Shown piece after piece: positions 35,757 through 43,403 of a DNA stretch of 64,000 nucleotides (positions are counted from its first letter, which is position 1; each line of letters begins with the position of its first letter). Made by a program: the position numbers and the translations under genes. Source of the DNA: JANOYJ01 sp963792485 (GTDB lineage: Bacteria; Pseudomonadota; Alphaproteobacteria; Rhizobiales; Rhizobiaceae); the NCBI GenBank assembly GCA_963792485.1, contig CAWBWL010000007.1, positions 372,001-436,000 on the forward strand, in the 5' to 3' direction. A model generated the notes under the pieces. It saw only the letters and a program-made list of their open reading frames with translations, searched no databases and was not told the origin of the DNA.

Positions 35757-35776
35757 ACTTAGTCTTATGACTTAGT
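35757..35776 (-). promoter_or_regulatory. Direct repeats upstream of the toxin-antitoxin genes
   Basis: Two copies of ACTAAGT (minus strand) with 6 nt between them lie 14-33 nt upstream of the antitoxin start, in a clearly AT-rich stretch with CATAAT/TAAACT boxes. They are a likely autoregulatory operator overlapping the promoter. Confidence 0.5.
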
Positions 35777-35834
35777 TTATTATGAGGCGTTCGGTCAACT
35801 AATTTTCGAATCCCCGGTCTACGTCTCTTAAAGA

Positions 35835-36230
35835 CTAAAAAAACTCCAGCGCTCCAAGTGAGGCCTCGTCCTCCCATCTTGTTTGCGCGTACGTGTCAGG
35901 CAGTTTGCAGAATTGCATTGCAAACTCGGCAATCACGCCCTTGGCGTCAAGAAACACACCCTCGTTCTTGAGTTTCGCGACGGCGTCAACGAGTCTCACG
36001 GAGCGTTTCTGCGGCGGCCCGAACTTACCATCCTTCGGCACCACTCGATGGGCCGGGACGCTCGCCCGCTCGTCGTCCGTCAGCATCGCCAGAATATACG
36101 CCACATGCCGCGCGGGAATATTCAGCGCGCGGCCAATCTCAGCAGCGGTTGTCACCCTGCCCTCTGGAACAAAACGGGCGGCCCTAAAGACCGCCCTCTT
36201 CATCAGTTTGAACGTGTCTGAACCGGACAA
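35835..36230 (-). CDS. Alkyltransferase-like (ATL) DNA-repair protein
   Basis: The 131-residue protein has the MGMT C-terminal DNA-binding fold: VFRAARFVPEGRVTTAAEIG, an HVAYILAML helix, and PAHRVVPKDG at about residues 59-68. In O6-alkylguanine transferases this motif is PCHRV with the acceptor cysteine; here it is alanine. That defines ATL proteins, which bind alkylated guanine and hand it to nucleotide excision repair. A C-terminal extension of about 35 residues follows. The gene begins 9 nt after the stop of tuf copy 2, so it is probably co-transcribed with it. Confidence 0.87.
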   Translation of the reverse strand: MSGSDTFKLMKRAVFRAARFVPEGRVTTAAEIGRALNIPARHVAYILAMLTDDERASVPAHRVVPKDGKFGPPQKRSVRLVDAVAKLKNEGVFLDAKGVIAEFAMQFCKLPDTYAQTRWEDEASLGALEFF

Positions 36231-36239
36231 AGTCCGTTC

Positions 36240-37415
36240 CTACTCAATAATGCTCGCCACAATGCCCGCGCCGACGGTGCGTCCGCCTTCGCGGATTGCG
36301 AAGCGCAGCTTTTCTTCCATGGCGATCGGCACGATCAGCGTCACGTCAACCGAGATATTGTCGCCGGGCATTACCATTTCCGTGCCTTCCGGCAGCGTCA
36401 CAACGCCGGTCACATCCGTGGTGCGGAAGTAGAATTGCGGGCGGTAATTGGTGAAGAACGGGGTGTGGCGGCCGCCTTCTTCCTTCGTGAGAATGTAAGC
36501 CTCAGCCTTGAACTTGGTGTGCGGCTTGACCGAGCCCGGCTTGCACAGAACCTGGCCGCGCTCGACGTCCTCACGGCCGACGCCGCGCACCAGAGCGCCG
36601 ATATTGTCGCCCGCCTGTCCCTGGTCGAGAAGCTTGCGGAACATTTCAACGCCGGTCACCGTCGTCTTGGCGGTGGCGCGGATGCCGACGATCTCGACTT
36701 CCTCGCCAACCTTGACAATGCCGCGCTCAACGCGCCCGGTCACCACCGTGCCGCGGCCCGAAATCGAGAACACGTCTTCAATCGGCATCAGGAAAGGCAG
36801 GTCGAGCGGACGCGCCGGGGTCGGAATGTAGGCGTCAACAGCGGCCATCAAAGCGCGCACCGCGTCCTCGCCGATCTCCTTCTGCTTGTCTTCAAGCGCG
36901 CAGACCGCCGAACCCTTGATGATTGGAATGTCATCGCCGGGGAAATCGTACTTCGACAGCAGTTCGCGCACTTCAAGCTCGACCAGTTCGACGAGCTCGG
37001 CGTCGTCCACCAGATCGATCTTGTTCATGAACACGACGAGCGCCGGAACGCCAACCTGACGGGCCAAGAGGATGTGCTCGCGGGTCTGCGGCATCGGGCC
37101 GTCGGCGGCGGAGACAACCAGAATGCCGCCGTCCATCTGCGCAGCGCCGGTGATCATGTTCTTCACATAATCGGCATGGCCGGGGCAGTCGACATGGGCG
37201 TAATGGCGGGCGGGCGTCTCATATTCGACATGCGCCGTCGAAATGGTGATGCCGCGCGCCTTCTCTTCGGGAGCCGCGTCAATCTGGTCATAGCGCTTGT
37301 ATTCGCCAAAATACTTGGTGATCGCCGCCGTCAACGACGTCTTGCCATGGTCAACATGGCCAATCGTCCCGATGTTCACATGCGGCTTGTTGCGCTCGAA
37401 TTTGCTCTTGGCCAT
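36240..37415 (-). CDS. tuf: Elongation factor Tu, copy 2
   Basis: This 391-residue EF-Tu is nearly identical to the copy at 15230-16405; position 68 is proline here and alanine there. The DNA differs at scattered third codon positions, so gene conversion keeps the proteins alike but is not complete. Gene order (tRNA-Tyr, tRNA-Gly, tuf, tRNA-Trp, secE) marks it as the tufB-type copy. A TACAAT box lies about 20 nt upstream of the start, a possible -10 element. Confidence 0.98.
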   Translation of the reverse strand: MAKSKFERNKPHVNIGTIGHVDHGKTSLTAAITKYFGEYKRYDQIDAAPEEKARGITISTAHVEYETPARHYAHVDCPGHADYVKNMITGAAQMDGGILVVSAADGPMPQTREHILLARQVGVPALVVFMNKIDLVDDAELVELVELEVRELLSKYDFPGDDIPIIKGSAVCALEDKQKEIGEDAVRALMAAVDAYIPTPARPLDLPFLMPIEDVFSISGRGTVVTGRVERGIVKVGEEVEIVGIRATAKTTVTGVEMFRKLLDQGQAGDNIGALVRGVGREDVERGQVLCKPGSVKPHTKFKAEAYILTKEEGGRHTPFFTNYRPQFYFRTTDVTGVVTLPEGTEMVMPGDNISVDVTLIVPIAMEEKLRFAIREGGRTVGAGIVASIIE

Positions 37416-37514
37416 GATCTTTCCCGGTCAGGTTATTGTATCGCTCAGAATGCGCGAGCCGCACCCCTTCAAAAAGCGTGCGGCTCTTTATGAGAAATCG
37501 AAACATGGCGCAAG

Positions 37515-37542
37515 AGCCGCCATCTTGGCAAAGACGGCGGCT
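37515..37542 (-). terminator. Hairpin after the first RTX gene
   Basis: A 12-bp stem (AGCCGCC..., one G-U pair) with a 4-nt loop starts 18 nt after the stop at 37561. A second 9-bp hairpin (GAGCCGCAC/GTGCGGCTC) follows at 37456-37486. Neither has a clean U-run, but together they probably separate the RTX gene from tuf. Confidence 0.5.
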
Positions 37543-37560
37543 GACTTGCGAATGGCAGGC

Positions 37561-38736
37561 TCAGACCCCGAAATAATAAACCTGATCGGCGATCTGCGCC
37601 GCGCTGACGCCGGAGACGTAGACATTGTAGGTCGATCCGCCAAGCGCGATCGACACCGTGCAGCCGAAGGCGGCGTTGGTGAAGGTGGTGAAGCCCTGCG
37701 CATAGGTAGGCAGCTGCAGGAAATCGACGCCGTCAACGAAATCGGCGATATTGTCATAGCTCGCCGATTGAACGTCATAATTCATGATGAAATAATCGAG
37801 CCCGTCCCCGCCATTCATCACATCATTGCCGGTGTAGCCCGAGAGCCGGTCCACACCCGTGCCGCCAAACAGCTGGTCATTGCCGAGATACCCCCAGAGC
37901 AGATCGCCATCGGCGTCGCCATAGAGAAAATCATTGAAGCCGGAGCCGCCAATGACATCGTCGCCCGCGTCGCCATGCGCCGTCAGAACGTCGCCGCCGC
38001 CGTAAATATTGTCATTCTGATTGCCGCCATAGGCGGTATCAATGCCGGCGTCGGCGTAGATGTTGTCAATGCCGTCACCGCCATAGAGATTGTCGTTGTT
38101 CTGGCCGCCGATCAATAAATCCGCGCCAGCGCCGCCATACAGATTGTCATTGTCGCGTCCGCCATCAAGGATGTCGGCGTCGTCGCCGCCATCGAGATAG
38201 TCATTGCCGTCGCCGCCTTCCAGATAATCGCCGCCAGCGCCGCCGAACAGGCCGCCCTTGACGGATGGTGTGACGCCGGCGCCTGTCGTTGTGAAGGTGA
38301 TGGTGCCAGAATCGCTGCCGTCGCCGCCGAAGATGAAGTCACCGCCGTCGAGGCCGTAGAGCGCATCCGCGCCGCGGCCGCCGTCAATGAAGTCGCCGCC
38401 GCTGACACTGGCTGCATCGGTGAATTCAAGGCCGCCGGTTTGCCCGTAACTGGTCACCGCGCCGCCGATGATGATGTCATTGTCATCTTCGCCGTAGAGA
38501 TTGTCGCCATTTTGGCCGCCAACGATGAAGTCGCCGCCCATGCCGCCGCTGACGCGGGCGGACTGACCGGCGATACCGCCGTCGCCGACCGACAGAAGGT
38601 CATTGCCGCGGCCGCCTTCGATATAGCTGAGGCCAACGAAATTCGTGCGGAGGTAGTCGTCGCCGTCGAGGCCATACATGGTGTCGTCGCCGGTGGTGAC
38701 GTTGTCATTGCCGTTTGTGCCGATGTAAGTTGTCAT
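37561..38736 (-). CDS. RTX-type calcium-binding repeat protein 1
   Basis: The start at 38736 (MTTYIGTNGNDNVTTGDDTM) has an AGAAGG ribosome-binding site, giving 391 residues; an ATG 21 codons upstream is unlike the paralogue. Most of the protein is glycine/aspartate nonapeptide repeats such as GGAGGDYLEGGDGNDYL. These are known to bind calcium and fold outside the cell after type I secretion. The C-terminal 70 residues, ending GGSTYNVYVSGVSAAQIADQ and VYYFGV, are almost the same as in the neighbouring paralogue. No signal peptide and no catalytic domain are visible, and no type I exporter genes are in the window. Confidence 0.87.
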   Translation of the reverse strand: MTTYIGTNGNDNVTTGDDTMYGLDGDDYLRTNFVGLSYIEGGRGNDLLSVGDGGIAGQSARVSGGMGGDFIVGGQNGDNLYGEDDNDIIIGGAVTSYGQTGGLEFTDAASVSGGDFIDGGRGADALYGLDGGDFIFGGDGSDSGTITFTTTGAGVTPSVKGGLFGGAGGDYLEGGDGNDYLDGGDDADILDGGRDNDNLYGGAGADLLIGGQNNDNLYGGDGIDNIYADAGIDTAYGGNQNDNIYGGGDVLTAHGDAGDDVIGGSGFNDFLYGDADGDLLWGYLGNDQLFGGTGVDRLSGYTGNDVMNGGDGLDYFIMNYDVQSASYDNIADFVDGVDFLQLPTYAQGFTTFTNAAFGCTVSIALGGSTYNVYVSGVSAAQIADQVYYFGV

Positions 38737-38859
38737 TCCAGTTGACCTTCTTGCGCTCGCCGCGCTGACACGCGCCACAAGAAACTGGCCGGCCTGCATG
38801 GCCGCAGGATTGTTGAATTGCCCCGCGATGCGCGAGATATGCCCAAATCCAGCGCCCCC

Positions 38860-38878
38860 GCATCACCCATATGAGGTA
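38860..38878. promoter_or_regulatory. Shared dyad upstream of RTX gene 1
   Basis: GCATCACCCATATGAGGTA lies 124-142 nt upstream of the first RTX gene. A copy matching 17 of 19 bases lies upstream of the second RTX gene at 40308-40326. The core ACC-CATATG-AGGT is symmetric. A common operator or activator site is inferred. Confidence 0.5.
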
Positions 38879-38914
38879 TGGCGGCAAAAAAATGATCAAT
38901 TGGTCAATTAATTG

Positions 38915-38940
38915 CCCGCCGGGTGCAAACACCCGGCGGG
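38915..38940 (-). terminator. Intrinsic terminator after RTX gene 2
   Basis: A perfect 11-bp stem (CCCGCCGGGTG/CACCCGGCGGG) with a 4-nt loop starts 19 nt after the stop. On the minus strand it is followed by AT-rich DNA with a T7 run about 25 nt later. Confidence 0.8.
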
Positions 38941-38958
38941 TTAACTCGTGTGTGCGTG

Positions 38959-40041
38959 TCAGACGCCGTAGTAGTAGATCTGATCGGCCATCTGGGCGGC
39001 GTTCACGCCTGAGACGTAGACGTTGTAGGTCGATCCTCCAAGCGCCACGGAAACGGTGCAAGTGGTCGCTCCCGTGTTGATAATGGAGGTGTAGCCGCTG
39101 CAGTAGGTCGGAAGCTGCAGATAGTCGACGCCGTCTGTGAAGTCATAGGCGTAGTCGTAAGCGGCCGAGACCACATCATAGTTCATGACGTAGTAGTCCG
39201 TTCCGGTCCCGCCATACATGTAGTCAACGCCTGTGTAGCCCGACAAAATGTCGGTGCCAGCGCCGCCATACAGGAAGTCATTGCCGAGATAGCCCCACAG
39301 CAGATCGCCTTCGCCATCGCCGTAAAGGACGTCGTTGAAGCCTGATCCGCCGATCACATCGTCATTGGCGCCGCCGTAAGCAACATATGCGCCGCCACCG
39401 GCGGAGTAGATGTTGTCATTGCCGGTGCCGCCATAGGCATAGTCGGTGCCGCCATCGGCGTAGATAGTGTCAGCTTCGCTGCCACCATAGAGATAGTCGG
39501 TGCCGTTGCCGCCGAACAACAGGTCAGCGCCCGCGTCGCCGTACACATCATCACTGCCGTCGCCGCCCGTCAGCGAGTCGGCTTCAGTTCCGCCGTACAA
39601 GAGGTCATTGCCGCGGCCGCCGTCAACATAGTCGGCGCCCGCGCCGCCATACAGTCCGCCAAAGACAGTTGTCTGATAGCCGCCGCCAGCCGTGGTGTTG
39701 CCTGCGGTGAAGCTGGCCGCGGCGTTGTCATCGCCGTCGCCGCCATAGATCGTATCGACGCCGTCGCCGCCATAAGCAGTGTCGCGGCCCTGACCGCCCT
39801 CCATGTAGTCGGCAGCGCCGCCATTGCCGGACTGCATGACATCACTGCCGGTGCCGCCATACATCCAGCTGCCGGTGGCGGAGGCGTTGGTGAATATCCA
39901 GTCATTGCCGTCGCCGCCATAGCCGTCGACATAGGCGTTGGCGTTCGTATAGAGCAGATCATTGCCGTCGCCGCCATAAATTCTCTCATTACCGGCTGGC
40001 GAATAGAGGGTGTCGTTTGCATTTCCGCCGTTGATGGTCAT
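38959..40041 (-). CDS. RTX-type calcium-binding repeat protein 2
   Basis: The 360-residue paralogue of the preceding gene starts MTINGGNANDTLYSPAGNER, with an AAGGAG site 6 nt upstream. Tyrosine-rich GG-x-G-x-D repeats fill it, for example YGGDGNDLLYTNAN. The C-terminal part has MNYDVVSAAYDYAYDFTDG, QLPTYCSGYTS and the end GGSTYNVYVSGVNAAQMADQ plus IYYYGV, conserved with its neighbour. The shared end probably carries the secretion signal. No enzymatic domain is seen. The gene sits between tRNA-Gly and tuf, which suggests insertion into an otherwise conserved block. Confidence 0.87.
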   Translation of the reverse strand: MTINGGNANDTLYSPAGNERIYGGDGNDLLYTNANAYVDGYGGDGNDWIFTNASATGSWMYGGTGSDVMQSGNGGAADYMEGGQGRDTAYGGDGVDTIYGGDGDDNAAASFTAGNTTAGGGYQTTVFGGLYGGAGADYVDGGRGNDLLYGGTEADSLTGGDGSDDVYGDAGADLLFGGNGTDYLYGGSEADTIYADGGTDYAYGGTGNDNIYSAGGGAYVAYGGANDDVIGGSGFNDVLYGDGEGDLLWGYLGNDFLYGGAGTDILSGYTGVDYMYGGTGTDYYVMNYDVVSAAYDYAYDFTDGVDYLQLPTYCSGYTSIINTGATTCTVSVALGGSTYNVYVSGVNAAQMADQIYYYGV

Positions 40042-40428
40042 TTAAGTTCTCCTTGGGTTATGCCCCTGTTGCAGGAATGGCCGCGCCGGATTTTCGATTT
40101 TTCCCATGAACCGGCCCGCCGGAACGCTGGCCTTGGGGCAATGAAGCCCGTGCGGCAAAGGTCCACGCATAGGTCGCGCTTGGAACCGGAAAGGTTCAGC
40201 TGGTCAGGAAAAAGAATTCAAACATATCGGTCATAGCCTTTCCCAGTTTTTAGGAGGGTCGGCCCCATCGTCTCCTGAAGCCAAAAGAGCACCTTGGGAC
40301 GGCTCCAGCATCACCCATACGGGGTAAGAGCGCACGAAATTCGGAAGAATTATGCTGTCACTTCGCTGCGCTGGATTGAGCCGCACAACAGCGCGCAACC
40401 CATCGGGGCGCATACATGTCTGGAAAGC
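40042..40428. other. Gap between RTX gene 2 and tRNA-Gly
   Basis: This 387-nt stretch holds no convincing gene. The only clear element is the dyad copy at 40308-40326. The remainder is presumably the promoter and leader of RTX gene 2 and the 3' trailer of tRNA-Gly. Confidence 0.5.
40308..40326. promoter_or_regulatory. Shared dyad upstream of RTX gene 2
   Basis: GCATCACCCATACGGGGTA, with the symmetric core ACCC-N5-GGGT, is the partner of the site at 38860-38878. It lies 267-285 nt upstream of the RTX gene 2 start. Confidence 0.5.
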
Positions 40429-40502
40429 TGGAGCGGGTGAAGGGAATCGAACCCTCGTATTCAGCTTGGAAGGCTGCTGCTCTACCATTGAGCTACACCC
40501 GC
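40429..40502 (-). tRNA. tRNA-Gly (TCC)
   Basis: The 74-nt cloverleaf has acceptor GCGGGTG/CACCCGC, anticodon loop CTTCCAA (TCC), TΨC GGTTCGATTCC and an encoded CCA. It follows tRNA-Tyr by 143 nt, as in the tyrU-glyT-tufB arrangement of E. coli. Confidence 0.97.
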
Positions 40503-40546
40503 ATCACACCGGCGCTTTTAGCGCATAAGCCCGCCGGTTAGAAGCC

Positions 40547-40568
40547 CGCCTTCGCCAAGGCTCCGGCG
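40547..40568. repeat. REP-like palindromic unit (copy 1)
   Basis: The 22-nt unit with core CTTCGCCAAGGCTCCGG matches 19 of 22 bases of the arm at 43253-43274 beside tRNA-Pro. It lies in the tRNA-Tyr/tRNA-Gly spacer. Confidence 0.5.
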
Positions 40569-40585
40569 CGGCAGCCTCCGCTGAT

Positions 40586-40636
40586 CTGCGAGCTTCGGTT
40601 CGCCAGGCATTTGGCTTGCCGAGCCGAAGCTCGCAG
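40586..40636. repeat. 51-bp inverted repeat beside tRNA-Tyr
   Basis: Perfect 13-bp outer arms (CTGCGAGCTTCGG and complement) continue inward with imperfect pairing. It ends 9 nt from the 3' end of tRNA-Tyr. It could be a REP element or a processing/termination hairpin for the tRNA transcript. Confidence 0.6.
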
Positions 40637-40645
40637 AGCGAAGGA

Positions 40646-40730
40646 TGGTGGGAGATGCAGGACTCGAACCTGCGAAGGCGTAGCCAGCGGATTTACAGTC
40701 CGCCCCCTTTGCCGCTCGGGACAATCTCCC
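40646..40730 (-). tRNA. tRNA-Tyr (GTA)
   Basis: An 85-nt class II tRNA with acceptor GGGAGAT/ATCTCCC, anticodon loop CTGTAAA (GTA), a long variable arm and an encoded CCA. It is upstream of tRNA-Gly and divergent from rlmB. Confidence 0.97.
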
Positions 40731-40882
40731 GGAACCATTTCAACGCGCCGCTGTCGCCAGCGCCGGTCTTTGCCCGCAAGGGCTTGGAACCGCGCGCCTT
40801 ATGGCCATTGGGTTCCGGCCTGTCAACGGTGGGCGCTGATCAAACTTGGTTTGCGCGGTAGGAATTCGGAAATCCCGGTGCT

Positions 40883-41743
40883 ATGGCGCGTGCCATGAAT
40901 GATGTTCCAAAAGACAAATCCGCCAAAGATTCCCATTATGCGAAGCTGCGCCGTGACTTTCGCGACCAAAAGCGCGGCGGCGCACCGGTCTGGCGCGAAC
41001 GCCCGCCCGTTGAGGCTGCCGCCGTTCCGCAAGGTCTGGTCCGGCTCTACGGGCTGCACACGGCGCGCGCGGCGCTCGACAATCCTGCCCGCAAAATCCG
41101 GCGCATGCTGGTCACGCGCAATGCGCTGGAGCGGCTGGAACTCAAAGAGACCGGCACACCCCCCTTTTCGGTCGAAATCGTCGAGCCCAAGGCCATCGAC
41201 AAGGAGGCGGGGTCCGATGCGGTGCACCAAGGCGTCTTGATTGAAGCCGAACCGCTTGCCTCCAAGCCTCTGACAGACTTGGCAGACACAAGGCTTGTGC
41301 TGGTGCTCGACCAAGTGACTGATCCGCATAATGTCGGGGCCATCATGCGCTCCTGCGTGGCCTTCAATGCGGGCGCGCTGATCACCACGCACCGGCACAG
41401 CCCGCAGGAATCCGGCGTGCTGGCCAAGGCGGCATCCGGCGCGCTGGAGCTGATCCCGCATATGGAAGTGCGCAATCTCTCCGAATGTCTGGAAGAGCTG
41501 AAGACGCTTGGCTTCCAGACCATTGGGCTGGATTCCGAGGGCGGCGCGCCGCTGGAGATGTCCTTTTCGGGGCAGAAGATTGCGCTGGTTCTGGGCGCAG
41601 AGGGCAAGGGACTGCGGCAGAAATCCCGGGACACAGTGACAACGCTGGCGCGGATCGACATGCCGGGTGCGATCAAGTCGCTCAATGTGTCGAATGCTGC
41701 CGCGCTCTCGCTCTATGCGGCGCATCAGTTTCTGTCGAAATAG
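40883..41743 (+). CDS. rlmB: 23S rRNA (guanosine-2'-O-)-methyltransferase RlmB-like (SpoU family)
   Basis: The 286-residue protein has an N-terminal SpoU substrate-binding domain (VRLYGLHTARAALDNPARKI). The knotted methyltransferase domain has motif 1 LDQVTDPHNVGAIMRS, motif 2 ALVLGAEGKGLR and motif 3 SLNVSNAAALSLY. RlmB methylates the ribose of G2251 in the P loop of 23S rRNA. Placement beside tRNA-Tyr is common in this group. The first 40 residues are basic and variable, and the start may be the second ATG (MNDVPKD) at 40895. Confidence 0.92.
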   Translation: MARAMNDVPKDKSAKDSHYAKLRRDFRDQKRGGAPVWRERPPVEAAAVPQGLVRLYGLHTARAALDNPARKIRRMLVTRNALERLELKETGTPPFSVEIVEPKAIDKEAGSDAVHQGVLIEAEPLASKPLTDLADTRLVLVLDQVTDPHNVGAIMRSCVAFNAGALITTHRHSPQESGVLAKAASGALELIPHMEVRNLSECLEELKTLGFQTIGLDSEGGAPLEMSFSGQKIALVLGAEGKGLRQKSRDTVTTLARIDMPGAIKSLNVSNAAALSLYAAHQFLSK

Positions 41744-41747
41744 GCGC

Positions 41748-43169
41748 TCAAGGTTTCCACTGAGCGATCAATGCCAGTGCCGAGGCCATAATCCGGCGCG
41801 CTTCGCCAGCGCTTACCGCCTCAACATAGCACCGCATTTCAGGCGCATTGCCGGAAGGGCGCAGATGGATAACGCTGCCATCCTCCAGCGTCATGCGCAG
41901 CCCGTCGAGTTTGCTGACAGAGGCGACGGTGCCGAGCGGCCACAGAAACTCCATCGCGTTCTTGGTGCCTTCTTCAAGATGCGCCATCAGTCTGGCGCTT
42001 TTCTCGACCGGGAAGTTTTCGATCCGGTCACTCAGCGCCACCGGAAGGCCATAGGCCGAAGCGATCTGCGAAAGCGGCTTATCGACTCCGGCGCGGATCG
42101 CCAGGACGGCGAGAATGGGCAGGAAGCAGTCGCGGGTGGGCAGCGGCGCAAGGTGCATCCCGCCGCGTTCAAAAGGCGTTGCGGTCAGGCAGCCGCCATT
42201 CGCCTCAAACCCCATCACTTTGTCATCGCCCGCTTTAACAGCGTCGAGCATTGCGGCAATCACATAGGGCGAACCGACCTTTGTGCGCACCACCTTGAAC
42301 TCGCCTGCCGCTTCAATGCCGGAATTGGACGTGACGGGCGTCACCAGCGTTCGCGCACCGAGGAATTGCGCGGTCATCAGTCCGAGGAGATCGCCGCGCA
42401 AGGGCTCGCCCGTTTCATCCGCCACCAGCGGCCGGTCGCCGTCGCCGTCGGATGAGATAACCGCGTCAAGCTTGTGCGCCCTGGCCCAGCCGCGCATGAG
42501 ATCAATGGCCTCTGGCGAGACGGCCTCCGTATCCACAGGTATGAACGCGCCAGAGCGCCCAAGCGGCATGGCCTCGGCGCCAAACATCTCGACAATCCGC
42601 ACCAGCAGGTCGCGCGCGACGGTGCTGTGCTGATACACGCCAATTTTCAACCGCTTCAAGGCATCAGTCGGCAACAGGCCGCGATGACGCGCAACAAAGT
42701 GCGCCTGTGCCTGGCCCGCTTTGTCCGTTCCTGTCGCCGGCTCGTATTCCGGTTTTTTCTTCGCGGCCATTATCTTCACGGCATTGCCGGAGATCGCCGC
42801 TTCGTCTGACTTGGTAATCTCGCCGTCTGACCGGTAAAACTTGATGCCGTTGCGGTCAGCCGGAATATGCGAACCGGTCACCATTAGCGCAGGCGCATTG
42901 CGCGCCATGCCAAACAGCGCCAGCGCGGGCGTCGGCAGCGTGCCGCAATCGGAGACGGCAAATCCCATCTTCATCAGCGCGCCGGTGCAAATAGCGGCAA
43001 TCAGCGGGCTCAACTCGCGAAAATCGCGTCCGATCAATATCTCCGACCCTTTTGCGACGCCGCTGTTCAGCAAGTACTGACCGAAAGCCTGCGCATAAAT
43101 GCCCGAGGCCGGTCCCGCGAGATCAACAGAAAGACCGCGCAGGCCGCTTGTTCCAAATTTAAGGCTCAT
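41748..43169 (-). CDS. Phosphomannomutase/phosphoglucomutase family protein
   Basis: The start MSLKFGTSGLRG gives 473 residues; an ATG 13 codons upstream is less likely. Family elements are the phosphoserine loop VTGSHIPADRNGIKFY, metal loop SSDGDGDRPL, sugar loop GFEANGGCLTATPF and phosphate loop RPSGNAPEMRCYVEA. The serine loop is TGSHIP rather than TASHNP, and the sugar loop is GFEANGG. This marks a divergent subgroup, so the true sugar phosphate is uncertain. It converges with rlmB with a 4-nt gap. Confidence 0.87.
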   Translation of the reverse strand: MSLKFGTSGLRGLSVDLAGPASGIYAQAFGQYLLNSGVAKGSEILIGRDFRELSPLIAAICTGALMKMGFAVSDCGTLPTPALALFGMARNAPALMVTGSHIPADRNGIKFYRSDGEITKSDEAAISGNAVKIMAAKKKPEYEPATGTDKAGQAQAHFVARHRGLLPTDALKRLKIGVYQHSTVARDLLVRIVEMFGAEAMPLGRSGAFIPVDTEAVSPEAIDLMRGWARAHKLDAVISSDGDGDRPLVADETGEPLRGDLLGLMTAQFLGARTLVTPVTSNSGIEAAGEFKVVRTKVGSPYVIAAMLDAVKAGDDKVMGFEANGGCLTATPFERGGMHLAPLPTRDCFLPILAVLAIRAGVDKPLSQIASAYGLPVALSDRIENFPVEKSARLMAHLEEGTKNAMEFLWPLGTVASVSKLDGLRMTLEDGSVIHLRPSGNAPEMRCYVEAVSAGEARRIMASALALIAQWKP

Positions 43170-43224
43170 CAAATCTCCGCTGACTTCAGGCGGACCTTCT
43201 CCGCGCACAATCGCGGCCCGTCTT

Positions 43225-43274
43225 CGCCCTCGCTAAAGTTGCGGCGCAGTCACGCCGTAGCTTTAGCGAAGGCG
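43225..43274. repeat. REP-like hairpin beside tRNA-Pro (copy 2)
   Basis: Two 22-nt arms with three mismatches enclose a 6-nt loop. The arm core CTTCGCTAAAGCTACGG is shared with 40547-40568. It begins 2 nt after the encoded CCA of tRNA-Pro. Confidence 0.6.
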
Positions 43275-43276
43275 TA

Positions 43277-43353
43277 TGGTCGGAGCGGCGGGATTCGAAC
43301 CCACGACCCCTTGTCCCCCAGACAAGTGCGCTACCGGGCTGCGCTACGCCCCG
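43277..43353 (-). tRNA. tRNA-Pro (GGG)
   Basis: A 77-nt cloverleaf with acceptor CGGGGCG/CGCTCCG (one G-U pair), anticodon loop CTGGGGG (GGG), TΨC GGTTCGAATCC and an encoded CCA. Confidence 0.96.
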
Positions 43354-43403
43354 AACCAGGTTCATCTACAGGCTGGACGCTTGGCGGGTCAAGTGCAGGT
43401 CCG

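Noticed and set aside
37297..38118. A 273-residue plus-strand frame across the first RTX gene
   Set aside because: It is the antisense of aspartate/glycine repeats and gives isoleucine/valine/alanine low-complexity sequence, with no start signal.
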